Source of the DNA: Tellurirhabdus rosea | GTDB taxonomy: Bacteria > Bacteroidota > Bacteroidia > Cytophagales > Spirosomataceae | Assembly: GCF_026278345.1 (NCBI RefSeq) | Contig: NZ_CP111085.1 | Span: 2,807,501-2,871,500, forward strand | Direction: 5' to 3' | Length of the DNA: 64,000 bases | In this document: positions 52,056 to 60,683 of the stretch, piece by piece | Numbering within the stretch: the first letter of the stretch is position 1 | Layout: the number at the start of each line of letters is the position of its first letter | Notes under the pieces: generated by a model | Database searches by the model: none | Seen by the model: the letters and a program-made list of their open reading frames with translations, nothing else | What the model was told of the DNA's origin: nothing | Made by a program: the position numbers and the translations under genes

Positions 52056-52147
52056 TCAAAAGTAGTCGGGCAGGCTGCCCAAACCAACACATCCCGCCTT
52101 CGGAAGAAACAACCGAAAAAACGTAGCTGCAAAGGTCAGTCGCCCGA

Positions 52148-52205
52148 TTGGCGATGACGTCAAGCCCAAAGACGTCATCGCCAAAATTCATTCTTCATTT
52201 TTCAT
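52148..52205 (-). repeat. 14-bp hairpin plus ATTCATT words at the macroglobulin 3' end
   Basis: TTGGCGATGACGTC (52148-52161) and GACGTCATCGCCAA (52171-52184) pair perfectly. They are followed by AATTCATTCTTCATTTTTCA, whose minus-strand reading contains the last codons and the stop of the macroglobulin gene (AATGAAAAATGA). The stop codon of this gene therefore lies in a repeat word, as for hisA. Confidence 0.75.
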
Positions 52206-55200
52206 TAGCAACCACCACCCGTCCTCCGTTCGAATGCGCCGCAAATTCCGGGGCGTAGAAGCATTGAATCGTGGCTACGCCGCTCGTGAAGTCGCCGGCG
52301 TGGACGACGCGGAGGTCGTATTCGAAGACGTGGGTTCCCGTGGGCAGGTAGCTCAGAAAAAAGTCCATCGAGGCGTCGCGGGGCGCTTCGTAGTAGCTGA
52401 GGCCGTTCTGGTATTTGTAGCCCGACAGCGCCGCTACCGGCTCGAAGCCCGAGGCCCGGCCGTCTTTCAGATGGACGTACGCCAGCGCCCGGTCGGTCCG
52501 GACCACCACGCGCACTTTGACCAGATCGCCGGGTTTCAGTTTCGTCTGCGGCGAAAGGGCCGTCACGACCGGCCCGTTTGGCGAGTCTTTTTGCAGGGCC
52601 AGCGTTTTCTCCACCGTCAGGCCCGTTGAGCCCGACACCACCTTGTCCATCGGTTCGAAATGCTGCCAGTACAGCGCCCCCCAGGCCGGTCCAGCGCCCT
52701 TTCGGCTGATTTCGATACGACCCATGTCCGGTTTGATTTCTGCCGGAGCAAACGTTGCTTTCTGATAACCCGGCGTAGCCCGACTGGCGAGAACTTCGGC
52801 CTTGTCGGTACGGGAGGCGAGGGCGATGCCGCCCACCTTAACGTCCGTATTGGGCTTTGTGTCCAGCCAGTCGCTTCCCCGGAGCAGAAGGGCGTAAACG
52901 GCCTCCGTGGTGGCTTTGGTAGAAGGCCAGGCCTGCGTCTGCTTCTGCCGGAGAAGCCATTGTTTCAACCGATCGCCCGTTTTGCCGTCGGCCGCAATCT
53001 CGCTGAACGCTTCAATGGCGTACGCCTGCGTTTCGACCGGAGCCTGGTGCCAGTTGGTCCCGGCTTCGTTTTCGGGCCAGTACATTCCCAGTTCGTCCGA
53101 AACTTTTGCCCGTTCGCGCAGGGAGGTCAGGATCGCCCCCGGCGTTTTGGCCGTGCCGAACCGATGGAGCGCCAGCGCCGCCAGCACCTGCGTTTGCAGC
53201 GGCTGACTGAGCCATTCGGCGGCCAGTCGGGTCTGGAGGTCCGCCAGCAGAGCTTTGTCGAGCGGCTGGGCGGTGTAGAAACTACGGGCGTAGAGGAACT
53301 GGGCGGGCAGGTAACCGTACCACGCCGCCTTGCTTTTCTTCTGGCCGTCCTGCCACTGCTTCATTTCCGCATCCACAAACCGCACGGCTTTGGGCAGCAT
53401 GTCGGCTAAATCCCGCTGCACCGCGGCCGGGAGCTTCACCCCCAGCTTTTGCAGGTGCCCGTACGAAGCCAGAATGTGCAGCGTCATGGTCAGGTCCGGC
53501 TGCATGCCGCCGAACCAGCGGAAACCGCCGTTGTCGCTCTGTAATGCTTTCAGTTTATCCACCGCCCGTTGTTGTTCCGAGGCCAGCCTGTCGGTGTCGA
53601 GCAGGTTCGCCAGTTTGGCCTGTTGCTCGGTCTGCGAACGGGCGTCGCGGAGCCAGGGCGTATTTTCGAGCGTCACGGCTTTCAGTTCGGCATTGGCTTC
53701 CAGCGGATTCCGGGGCGGGGTTTTCTTCCATTCCGCAATCTGCTTTTGAAACTCCGGCCGCGAACCGAGGATGTGCGCCGCCAGCGAATTGGCATACACC
53801 CGGCCGAACAGCTGCTCGGCGCACTCGTACGGGTATTCCATGAGATACGGCAGACTTTGCAGCGCGTACCAGGCGGGGTTGGAGGTCACCTCCACCGTCA
53901 GGCGTTCGTGCTGCACGGGTAGCTCGGGGTTCAGCTTCGCCAGCGCGTCGAGCCGGAAGGTTTTGGTCTCGCTGCCGTTGACCCAGAACGGCAGCGTCTC
54001 GGTCACCAGCATCCGGTTAGGCAGCACCGGCACGGTCTGTTCCTCGGCATCCGAGAAGGCCCCTGCCGTGGCCGTTACCCGCACCGTAACCGGCGGCAGA
54101 CCGGCCGGGATGACGAGCGTCCAGGCCGGAGCGGTGCTTTTCCGGGAATCAATTTTGAATGATTGAAGGATTGAAGGATTGAAGAAAACGCCCTGAAGCG
54201 GCTCGCCGGTCTGGGCGTTGGTCAGGTCGAGACGGGCGGTGCCGGTGAGGGCTTTGTCCGTCAGATTGTTGATGCGGGCGGTCAGTCGGATGGTGTCGCC
54301 TTCCCGGAAAAAACGCGGAACGTTGGCCGTTATCATCAGCTCTTTCTGCGTGATGATTTCCTTTTCCAGCAGGCCGGTCTTCAGGTCTTTGGTATGGGCG
54401 AAGGCCAGCAGTTTCCAGCGCGTGAGCGCATCGGGCATGGTGAATTTCAGCACCACGCGGCCCTGCGCATCGGTTTTCAGGCTCGGGAAGAAAAAGGCCG
54501 TTTCAGAGAAGTTGCGGCGGGGCTGGGGCGTCGGGGCAATCGCTGGCGAACCCGGATTCGCTCGGTCAACCTGAACCCCGGCCACCTGACCTTCCAGTTT
54601 TTGAGCGGCTTCGCTGGCAGATGCATCGGCCGCCATAGCCGCCGGGGCTTCCATCCGGGCAACGGCTCCTTTCATCATGCGGACGGACCTCACGCTTGCC
54701 CGGCCAAGGATAGCAGGGTCGGGCTTCATCCGGACCGTCAGGCTTTTCCGGGTACCGAGGGTGATCTCCTGCGTGCGAAAGCCATGCAGCGAAAGAACCA
54801 CCGTTGCGCTCAATCTGGCCTCCGTCGCGGTAAGCGAGAGCGAAAACTGGCCTTTTCGGTCCGTGGTCGCCTTGCGCAGGGAGTTTTTGACAGACACAAC
54901 CAGACCGGGCAATCCGGTGCCTCGTTCGGTGACCTTTCCCGAGATTTCCGCGCCATTACGATTCAGACTGACCCAGACAGCGCCCCGCATCAGGCTGGCT
55001 TCTCCGGTGCTGAGAAACTCGTCGAGCATCAGATAGTCATACACGCGGCTTTGTTCGCCAACGGGCTGCGGGTCTCTCGGAGTAAGGGCAATCGCCCCGT
55101 TCAGCCCAAACGCCCCGGATGCCCAGCTGCGCCAGTAGCCAACCGAGGAGTTGTAAATCGACTGGGCCCAGCTGTGTTCTGCAAATGCATCCAGCGAAGC

Positions 55201-58200
55201 ATCGTAAAGCGTCGCGGCCATTTCGGCCAGCACCTTATCCTTGTCGGGGCCGTCGATGCGGAGCGTCCATTCTTCCGGCTGCCCCGGCTTCAGTTTATCC
55301 CGAAACACCTCCGTCGTAATGGTCAGGCGTTTGTTGGTGAACGGCACGTTGATGGTCTTGTTTTCGGTCAGGAGCCGCCCGTTCTGCACCATCGCAAACT
55401 GCACGACGAAGCCGCCGCGGTGGCTTTCCAGCACCGGAACGGCAATGCGGCGGAGCGTTCCGTCGGTCGGCAGCCATTCCTGCCGCACCACCCTGCCTTT
55501 TTCCGCCACGCTCCACAGCACCCAGCCGGGCTGGGCCGTGCCGACGAAGAAAACGGCTTCGCTGCCCACCTCCACGGTCTCTTTTTCCACCGTCAGCCAG
55601 TGGTCGGGCAGGGGAGAAGCGGCGGGCTTCTGCGGATTCACGACCGAAAAGTAAACGTCCTGCGTGGCCGTTTCGCGGGTCGAGTCGGTAGCTGAAATGC
55701 GGGCCACATATTCGCCCGGCTCAAAGCGGCTGGTGTTCAGTGTCAGCGTCGGTTCCCGGCCGGAAAGCGCCGCCTCCTGCACGGCTTGGGCTTTGGGCCA
55801 GGCTACGGGCTGGTCTTCATTGGCGTACAGGTCGTTGGGAAACAGTTTTTCGTACTCGGTCCGGCTCAGGATGTAGCGGTCGGGAGCCTCCCAGTACCGC
55901 CCGCGCAGCAGCCGTTCGGGCGTTTTCAGGCGGTAGACCGTCACATTAGCCCGGACGGAGACCGGCTTCCCGGCGGCGTTGGTCACGCGGAGCGGGGCGC
56001 TCACATCTTTCGTCGTTTCCAGCCGTTCGGGCAGGGTGAGGCTGGCCGTCAGGGCCGTGTAGCCGAGGCGCAGCGTCTGGGTAGCCGAGCGCGTTTCGCC
56101 CGCCCGGTCGGTCACATCGAGCGTAATTTCAAAGTCAAAAACCGGGTTTTCGGAACGGGCCGCCGCGCGGTCGGGTTCGGCCACAAAGGTCAGGCTGACG
56201 GCCCCGGTCGCGTCGGTCGTGAGCGTTCCGCTGGCAATTTCGGTCTGCGTACCCGACCGGGGCGGCATCACGCGCGAGAACCGGGCAGACGGACCGCCTT
56301 CCCACCACGGCCAGAACTGGTGCCGCTGCCGGGTGATGCGGTAACGCACCTGCGCTCCGTCGACCACCGCGCCGGAGAAGGTTCTGGCCAGACCGCGCAC
56401 GGCAATCGTCTGTTCCAGTTTATAGGCCTGCCGGATGGAATCGATCTTTACTTCGAACGTCGGTCGTTTGTATTCTTCGACCCGGAAGGTTGTCGAACCT
56501 ACCGACGTTTGCAGTGTCATCTGGCCCGTTACACGACCCACCGGGGCCGTGAATGAGCCTTCAAAGGTGCCAAATTCGTTGGTTTTAAGGGTTTGGGTCG
56601 TTACCGATTCGCCGTTTGCGTCCGTCAGACCGACCACCATTTCATCGCCGGAAACAACTTCAAACTGGTTGTTCTTTCCGGAATACAGCACGCCTTTGAA
56701 ATAAATGGGCTGGCCGGGGCGGTAAATAGCGCGGTCGGTGAACAACAGGACCCGACGTTGTTCCGGCTCTTCCTGCTCCCTCGGGAACCGGTAGTGGTAA
56801 TTCAGGTCGGTGTCAATCGTATCGCCTTTAAAACTGATCCGGTAGAAGTACGAGGTATTTTCGGGAACGGGGTTTTCTGACAGCCGGGCCAGACCCGCCT
56901 CGGTGGTTTTGACCGTCCCGGCCGGGCGGACGCTGCGGTCGGTGGCGGTAAAGAGGGTCACGCTGGCCCCGGCAATCGGTTGCCCGCTGGTGCGGTTGAC
57001 GACATAAAGCCCGTTTTCTTCCGGAGCAACAGCGTCCCGGCGCAGGTCGGCCAGATTTGAGGCGGTAAACGGGGTGTAGCTGGTCAGGGGTGAAGTGACC
57101 GAAAACGCCTCGTCCGTGGAAATCAGCAGCACGTAATGCCCCGCCGGAACGCCACCCAGCGGCATTTCGGTCCGGTGCTGGTGCAAATCGCCGTCTTCGG
57201 GCAGCGTCACGGTGCCAAACGTCACGGCTTTTCTTTTCAGAAGATTCGCAATTTTCGGGCGGCGTACGTTCTCGTCATACTCATTCAGCAACCCGCGGCT
57301 TTCGGCTACCGACACGTTTACCGTCCGGAAATAAAGTCTGGGCACATTCCGAAAAACAACTTCGGCCCGGAACGGCTTACCCGGCTGGTTCACCCGCTCG
57401 ACCTGAACGTTCAGGCCGGGGGCGGTAAGGTTTTCCAGAAGTGCGGCGGCGTTGCGGCCCGGCAGGGCTTGCGGATACCGTTGAACGAGGTCCCGGCAGA
57501 GGTCGGCGGCCTTTTTGCGGTTCCAGCGGTCCCGGTCGTCGGCGGGCTGCGGCGGGGTTGTTTCGCCGGGAATCAGCGGACGGAAGCGGGGCGGCTCGTT
57601 TCCGGCCAGCAGTTTGGCGAGCGAATACAGGTATTCGGCTTCGGCGGGCTGACCGGCGTAACGGGCAACACCCCGTTCCAGCGCTTGCTGGTACAGGGCG
57701 TCTTTACCGGGCACAATGCTGTACCGATGGACGAACTGAAGCCGAAGGTTGTCCACGTCGGCGAGAGCCGCCGTATTTTTTCCGGCCAGATGAAAGCGAA
57801 TGAGTTCCTGAAACAACTTCAGCGCCTGAAACCGCAGCGATTCGGCGTCCCGCGTCTGCAACGGCGTCTGGGCAAACGCCGCGGCCTCGCTCAGGTAAGC
57901 GGGCTGGTCGAGGCTAAATTTGAAAACGGGGCGGGTCAGGTCGATTTCCGTATCCTGATAGAACGAAAGCGCCCGGTGAGCCAGCAGGTCGTAGAGCGTC
58001 GGGCGGCGCTGGCGGCTGTCGGGGTCGCCTTTTTCGAGCAACACCTCAAAGGCCGCCACGGGCGTTTCCTGCAACAGTTTTTTTTCGCTTAACGAAGCTT
58101 CGTACAGCCGCGTGACGGTCGAAAGCAGCCGACGGGCGTCCCAGGTGCGCGGGTCGACCGTGGTATCAATTTTGGCGGTTTGCGGAGCGGGCTCTTCCTG

Positions 58201-58590
58201 GCTGCGGTTCAAAAATTTGTACCGGTTCTGCTGGTAATACCGCCAGTAAATTTCGGCCTGTACCGATTGCAGCACCGAGCGGGCCGGGGCGGGCGTCTCG
58301 CGGATGTCGGTCGCCAGCGATTGCAGCAGGTCGGTATAGTCGCTTTCGTCCAGGTACGAACGATAGATGAGCCGGTGCATCGCGGCCTTGACCACCTGCG
58401 GGTAGTTCCGGGCTTTTCGGGCGTCGGCGTAAATCCGGCCTACAATGTCCAGGGCCGATTTGGGCTGCCCGCCCGCCGCCAGCGAATCGGCGCGTTTCCA
58501 GTCACGGGTATAGGCGGCAGACTGCGCCCGGCCAGGCAAAGTAACAGCCATATAAAGCAAGAGGAGGTAGAAGACGCGGAAGTGTTTCAT
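52195..58590 (-). CDS. Large alpha-2-macroglobulin-family protein (MG2 and thioester-type)
   Basis: This 2131-residue exported protein has a signal peptide (ending GRAQ, about 22). Helical N-terminal repeats follow at about 25-400. Macroglobulin domains come next: ENGLYVVNRTSGQPIAGASV, LLFTDRAIYRPGQPIYFKGVL (the MG2 motif) and the ANG2-like FFPSLKTDAQGRVVLKFTMPDALTRWKL. A CarboxypepD-regulatory-like insert sits at about 1215-1290 (ISGKVTERGTGLPGLVVSVK). The thioester-type motif CAEQ is at 1590-1593 in YPYECAEQLFGR. A terpenoid-cyclase-like domain (NGGFRWFGGMQPDLTMTLHIL) and a bait-type C-terminal domain complete it. It probably traps proteases or protects the envelope; the catalytic Cys-Glu-Gln suggests covalent capture. 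Confidence 0.88.
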   Translation of the reverse strand: MKHFRVFYLLLLYMAVTLPGRAQSAAYTRDWKRADSLAAGGQPKSALDIVGRIYADARKARNYPQVVKAAMHRLIYRSYLDESDYTDLLQSLATDIRETPAPARSVLQSVQAEIYWRYYQQNRYKFLNRSQEEPAPQTAKIDTTVDPRTWDARRLLSTVTRLYEASLSEKKLLQETPVAAFEVLLEKGDPDSRQRRPTLYDLLAHRALSFYQDTEIDLTRPVFKFSLDQPAYLSEAAAFAQTPLQTRDAESLRFQALKLFQELIRFHLAGKNTAALADVDNLRLQFVHRYSIVPGKDALYQQALERGVARYAGQPAEAEYLYSLAKLLAGNEPPRFRPLIPGETTPPQPADDRDRWNRKKAADLCRDLVQRYPQALPGRNAAALLENLTAPGLNVQVERVNQPGKPFRAEVVFRNVPRLYFRTVNVSVAESRGLLNEYDENVRRPKIANLLKRKAVTFGTVTLPEDGDLHQHRTEMPLGGVPAGHYVLLISTDEAFSVTSPLTSYTPFTASNLADLRRDAVAPEENGLYVVNRTSGQPIAGASVTLFTATDRSVRPAGTVKTTEAGLARLSENPVPENTSYFYRISFKGDTIDTDLNYHYRFPREQEEPEQRRVLLFTDRAIYRPGQPIYFKGVLYSGKNNQFEVVSGDEMVVGLTDANGESVTTQTLKTNEFGTFEGSFTAPVGRVTGQMTLQTSVGSTTFRVEEYKRPTFEVKIDSIRQAYKLEQTIAVRGLARTFSGAVVDGAQVRYRITRQRHQFWPWWEGGPSARFSRVMPPRSGTQTEIASGTLTTDATGAVSLTFVAEPDRAAARSENPVFDFEITLDVTDRAGETRSATQTLRLGYTALTASLTLPERLETTKDVSAPLRVTNAAGKPVSVRANVTVYRLKTPERLLRGRYWEAPDRYILSRTEYEKLFPNDLYANEDQPVAWPKAQAVQEAALSGREPTLTLNTSRFEPGEYVARISATDSTRETATQDVYFSVVNPQKPAASPLPDHWLTVEKETVEVGSEAVFFVGTAQPGWVLWSVAEKGRVVRQEWLPTDGTLRRIAVPVLESHRGGFVVQFAMVQNGRLLTENKTINVPFTNKRLTITTEVFRDKLKPGQPEEWTLRIDGPDKDKVLAEMAATLYDASLDAFAEHSWAQSIYNSSVGYWRSWASGAFGLNGAIALTPRDPQPVGEQSRVYDYLMLDEFLSTGEASLMRGAVWVSLNRNGAEISGKVTERGTGLPGLVVSVKNSLRKATTDRKGQFSLSLTATEARLSATVVLSLHGFRTQEITLGTRKSLTVRMKPDPAILGRASVRSVRMMKGAVARMEAPAAMAADASASEAAQKLEGQVAGVQVDRANPGSPAIAPTPQPRRNFSETAFFFPSLKTDAQGRVVLKFTMPDALTRWKLLAFAHTKDLKTGLLEKEIITQKELMITANVPRFFREGDTIRLTARINNLTDKALTGTARLDLTNAQTGEPLQGVFFNPSILQSFKIDSRKSTAPAWTLVIPAGLPPVTVRVTATAGAFSDAEEQTVPVLPNRMLVTETLPFWVNGSETKTFRLDALAKLNPELPVQHERLTVEVTSNPAWYALQSLPYLMEYPYECAEQLFGRVYANSLAAHILGSRPEFQKQIAEWKKTPPRNPLEANAELKAVTLENTPWLRDARSQTEQQAKLANLLDTDRLASEQQRAVDKLKALQSDNGGFRWFGGMQPDLTMTLHILASYGHLQKLGVKLPAAVQRDLADMLPKAVRFVDAEMKQWQDGQKKSKAAWYGYLPAQFLYARSFYTAQPLDKALLADLQTRLAAEWLSQPLQTQVLAALALHRFGTAKTPGAILTSLRERAKVSDELGMYWPENEAGTNWHQAPVETQAYAIEAFSEIAADGKTGDRLKQWLLRQKQTQAWPSTKATTEAVYALLLRGSDWLDTKPNTDVKVGGIALASRTDKAEVLASRATPGYQKATFAPAEIKPDMGRIEISRKGAGPAWGALYWQHFEPMDKVVSGSTGLTVEKTLALQKDSPNGPVVTALSPQTKLKPGDLVKVRVVVRTDRALAYVHLKDGRASGFEPVAALSGYKYQNGLSYYEAPRDASMDFFLSYLPTGTHVFEYDLRVVHAGDFTSGVATIQCFYAPEFAAHSNGGRVVVANEK
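54152..54184 (-). repeat. Tandem ATTGAAGG words inside the macroglobulin gene
   Basis: The plus strand reads GAATGATTGAAGGATTGAAG and continues with another GATTGAAG. In the minus-strand frame it codes for residues about 1469-1479, FNPSILQSFKI. The three 8-base units are near-identical and out of character with the surrounding GC-rich codons. It is a second case of low-complexity words lying in frame in a large gene. Confidence 0.6.
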
Positions 58591-58718
58591 TAATATACGA
58601 TAATAAGGCCGTTTTAGAAAATAAAACCGGGTAAAAACAGGCTGGCGGTTTGTGTTTTCGGGCTCAACATTTGATGGACTAACGACCTGACCTCAAGCTA
58701 TTTTTTTGGGCTGCCGCT

Positions 58719-58750
58719 AACTTTAAACCCGAAACTTTAAACCCTGAACT
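58719..58750 (+). repeat. ACTTTAAACCC word pair upstream of the exported protein gene
   Basis: AACTTTAAACCCGAAACTTT is followed by AAACCCTGAAC: two copies of one word, similar to those of the elements at 6416 and 62243. I see no clear inverted partner in the 210-base spacer, so this may be a single arm. Confidence 0.5.
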
Positions 58751-58802
58751 ACCTGCCGGGTTTTCTGTATGATTCAATTCAGACCCCAAAAGCATAATCC
58801 CG

Positions 58803-59585
58803 ATGAAAAAATATTTTTGGCTGATGGCTTTTGCCGCCGTTCTCTTCACCAGCGTGGCCCGGGCGCAGTGCCAGCCCGCTACCGACGCCCAGACCGCCTC
58901 CTACGAGCGGGTGGTCAAGGCGTTACAGTCGCAGTTTAAGGAAAATCCGCCTGCTGGTAACTGGCGGATCTTCGACGAACGGCATTCGCTGGGTAAGCTG
59001 GAAGTGAGCGACGAATATGGCAAAATGTTCCGGCCCTGCGGCGATCGCTACGACCTGACCCTCGAGCGGGGAGCCGCCGCCCGCGAACGCCGCGCCCGGA
59101 TCGATTCCGCCGTGGCCCAGGCCGACCCCACCCGGCAGGAAACGTCCCTCGTGCTGAGTACGGATTCGGTTTACAAACAGGCCGAACCCGCCCGCGCCCG
59201 CGAACTCGGACAGAATACCGTCGACATCAATGTGGAAATGAACGTGGCCAATTACCGGCTGCAGGAGCCGGAAAGCAACCGGTTTGTGGACAATTACAAA
59301 GCCGTTCAGGTGAAAAACGCCCCGATGGCGCTGCAGGTCAGCCTGAAATCGGTCGGTGACAGCGGCGGCCTGCAACCCCGGCCGGAGACCGTCGTGTTTC
59401 TGGGAAACTGGAAAAACAACCTGAAGAAGGACAGCAAAGGAAACATGGTCTACCATTATTCATTTGCCAAAGGTGGTAATCTGGTCGAGAACCTGGTGGT
59501 GACCATCAAAGGCCCGCTGGACGTGGCGCAGGAAATCATCCGGAAAACGGACTGGCAGGCCCTGAGCCAGACGCTGATCCGGTAA
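58803..59585 (+). CDS. Exported protein of unknown function
   Basis: This 260-residue protein has a signal peptide (MKKYFWLMAFAAVLFTSVARAQ). The mature part starts with a helical stretch and two cysteines (C23, and C78 in MFRPCGDRY). The C-terminal half is beta-rich (TVVFLGNWKNNLKKDS, NMVYHYSFAKGGNLVENLVVTIKG). I do not recognise a family. It may be a periplasmic or surface protein. Its stop codon lies within the first unit of the following tripartite repeat. Confidence 0.75.
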   Translation: MKKYFWLMAFAAVLFTSVARAQCQPATDAQTASYERVVKALQSQFKENPPAGNWRIFDERHSLGKLEVSDEYGKMFRPCGDRYDLTLERGAAARERRARIDSAVAQADPTRQETSLVLSTDSVYKQAEPARARELGQNTVDINVEMNVANYRLQEPESNRFVDNYKAVQVKNAPMALQVSLKSVGDSGGLQPRPETVVFLGNWKNNLKKDSKGNMVYHYSFAKGGNLVENLVVTIKGPLDVAQEIIRKTDWQALSQTLIR

Positions 59586-59703
59586 CCCGGAATGATATTC
59601 CGGGCAAAAGCAATCCAGAATGCGATTCAGGACAAAATCACCAAATGGCCCACAAGAGTCAACTTCTGGATGGACGTTTCCCGGAATGGCATTCCGGGTT
59701 ACC
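59581..59703 (+). repeat. Tripartite palindromic repeat, CCCGGAATG..ATTCCGGG class
   Basis: The outer units 59581-59604 and 59680-59703 are inverted copies (22 of 24 positions), and each is itself nearly self-complementary (CCCGGAATGATATTCCGGG). A diverged middle unit CCAGAATGCGATTCAGG lies at 59613-59632. The organisation (outer pair plus diverged middle) is the same as in the unrelated-sequence element at 12259-12363. The left unit includes the TAA stop of the upstream gene; the right unit supplies the first bases of the -7 box of the LOG gene. Confidence 0.85.
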
Positions 59704-59707
59704 TTTG
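59700..59707 (+). promoter_or_regulatory. Candidate -7 box of the LOG-family gene
   Basis: TACCTTTG matches TAnnTTTG and is followed by CACC and the ATG at 59712. The spacing to the start codon is the same as in the his leader, so a leaderless or near-leaderless transcript is likely. The box overlaps the end of the tripartite repeat. Confidence 0.5.
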
Positions 59708-59711
59708 CACC

Positions 59712-60263
59712 ATGAAAAGCATTGTGGTGTACTGCGGTTCCAATCCCGGAACAAATCCTTTATACAAAGAAATAGCCCGCGAACTAGGCTCAAAAATGGC
59801 CCGCCGCCAGATCCGGCTGATTTACGGCGGCGGAAACCTGGGGCTGATGGGTACGGTGGCCGATGAGGTCCTGACCAACGGCGGCGAAGTGACGGGCGTT
59901 ATTCCCAACTTTCTGGCCCAACTGGAAGTCGCGCACCAGACCCTGACCGAACTGCACTTCGTCGAAACGATGCACGAGCGGAAGTTCAAAATGGTGCAGT
60001 TTGCCAAAGGCGTCGTGGCCCTGCCCGGCGGATACGGTACGCTGGACGAGCTTTTCGAAATTCTGGCGTGGCGGCAGCTGAAACTGTACCACGGCCCGAT
60101 TGCCATCCTGAACATCAGCGGGTTCTATGACCTGATGCTTCAGCAGCTCGACCGGATGGTAGCCGACGGCTTCCTGCGCGCCGAAAACCGGGACCTGCTC
60201 ATCGTGGCCGAATCGGTCGATGAGGTGCTGGAAGCGTTTGAAAAATTCTGGGAAGAAGTGTAA
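59712..60263 (+). CDS. LOG-family nucleotide phosphoribohydrolase (TIGR00730)
   Basis: This 183-residue protein has the LOG signatures: a Rossmann-like start VVYCGSNPGTNPLYKE, LIYGGGNLGLMGTVAD, and the PGGYGT...E motif in VVALPGGYGTLDELFE. These enzymes cleave the N-glycosidic bond of nucleoside monophosphates (cytokinin riboside monophosphate in plants; AMP or similar in bacteria). They have often been mislabelled lysine decarboxylase. The ATG at 59712 gives the standard length and sits on a -7 box; the longer frame from 59592 reads through the repeat and is rejected. Confidence 0.92.
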   Translation: MKSIVVYCGSNPGTNPLYKEIARELGSKMARRQIRLIYGGGNLGLMGTVADEVLTNGGEVTGVIPNFLAQLEVAHQTLTELHFVETMHERKFKMVQFAKGVVALPGGYGTLDELFEILAWRQLKLYHGPIAILNISGFYDLMLQQLDRMVADGFLRAENRDLLIVAESVDEVLEAFEKFWEEV

Positions 60264-60310
60264 AGGCGTTGGGCTGGGCCGCCGGGGCTCATCCGCGGCC
60301 CGGACTAACC

Positions 60311-60535
60311 TTAAAAATCATAAAAATCTTCTTCGCCCTGCAACTGCGTCATCAGCAGAAAGGTGAAGCCGCCGAGGAACGCCCAGCCGATGGACTGTTC
60401 GCGGGCCAGGTACAGGAAGCTGATAACCAGACCCACGACGCAGAAAATAATGTTGAGGAGAGTACGAATGTCTTCACGACGGGCAGCCGTCCGTGCCGCA
60501 TCTTTTGATTTGCGGGGCTTATTCAGGTTTTCCAT
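60311..60535 (-). CDS. Small two-helix membrane protein
   Basis: This 74-residue protein has a basic N-terminus (MENLNKPRKSKDAARTAARRED). Two membrane helices follow at about 25-41 (LLNIIFCVVGLVISFLY) and 49-63 (GWAFLGGFTFLLMTQL), with an acidic tail EEDFYDF. It belongs to no family I can name, but the clean topology supports it. It is convergent with the LOG gene. The ATG at 60535 is used because the longer frame begins with TTG. Confidence 0.65.
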   Translation of the reverse strand: MENLNKPRKSKDAARTAARREDIRTLLNIIFCVVGLVISFLYLAREQSIGWAFLGGFTFLLMTQLQGEEDFYDF

Positions 60536-60683
60536 TGAGTTAAGTACTGTTACAGACAAACTGCGTATCTGTAAATATAGCGAATAAGGAGGCTGGAATC
60601 GTGTGGTTTAACCGAATTTTAAGGAGAAATAATTTAGCTTGCCCCAGCGTTTTATTCCATAACGAATCAGTAACAAGTACTCC

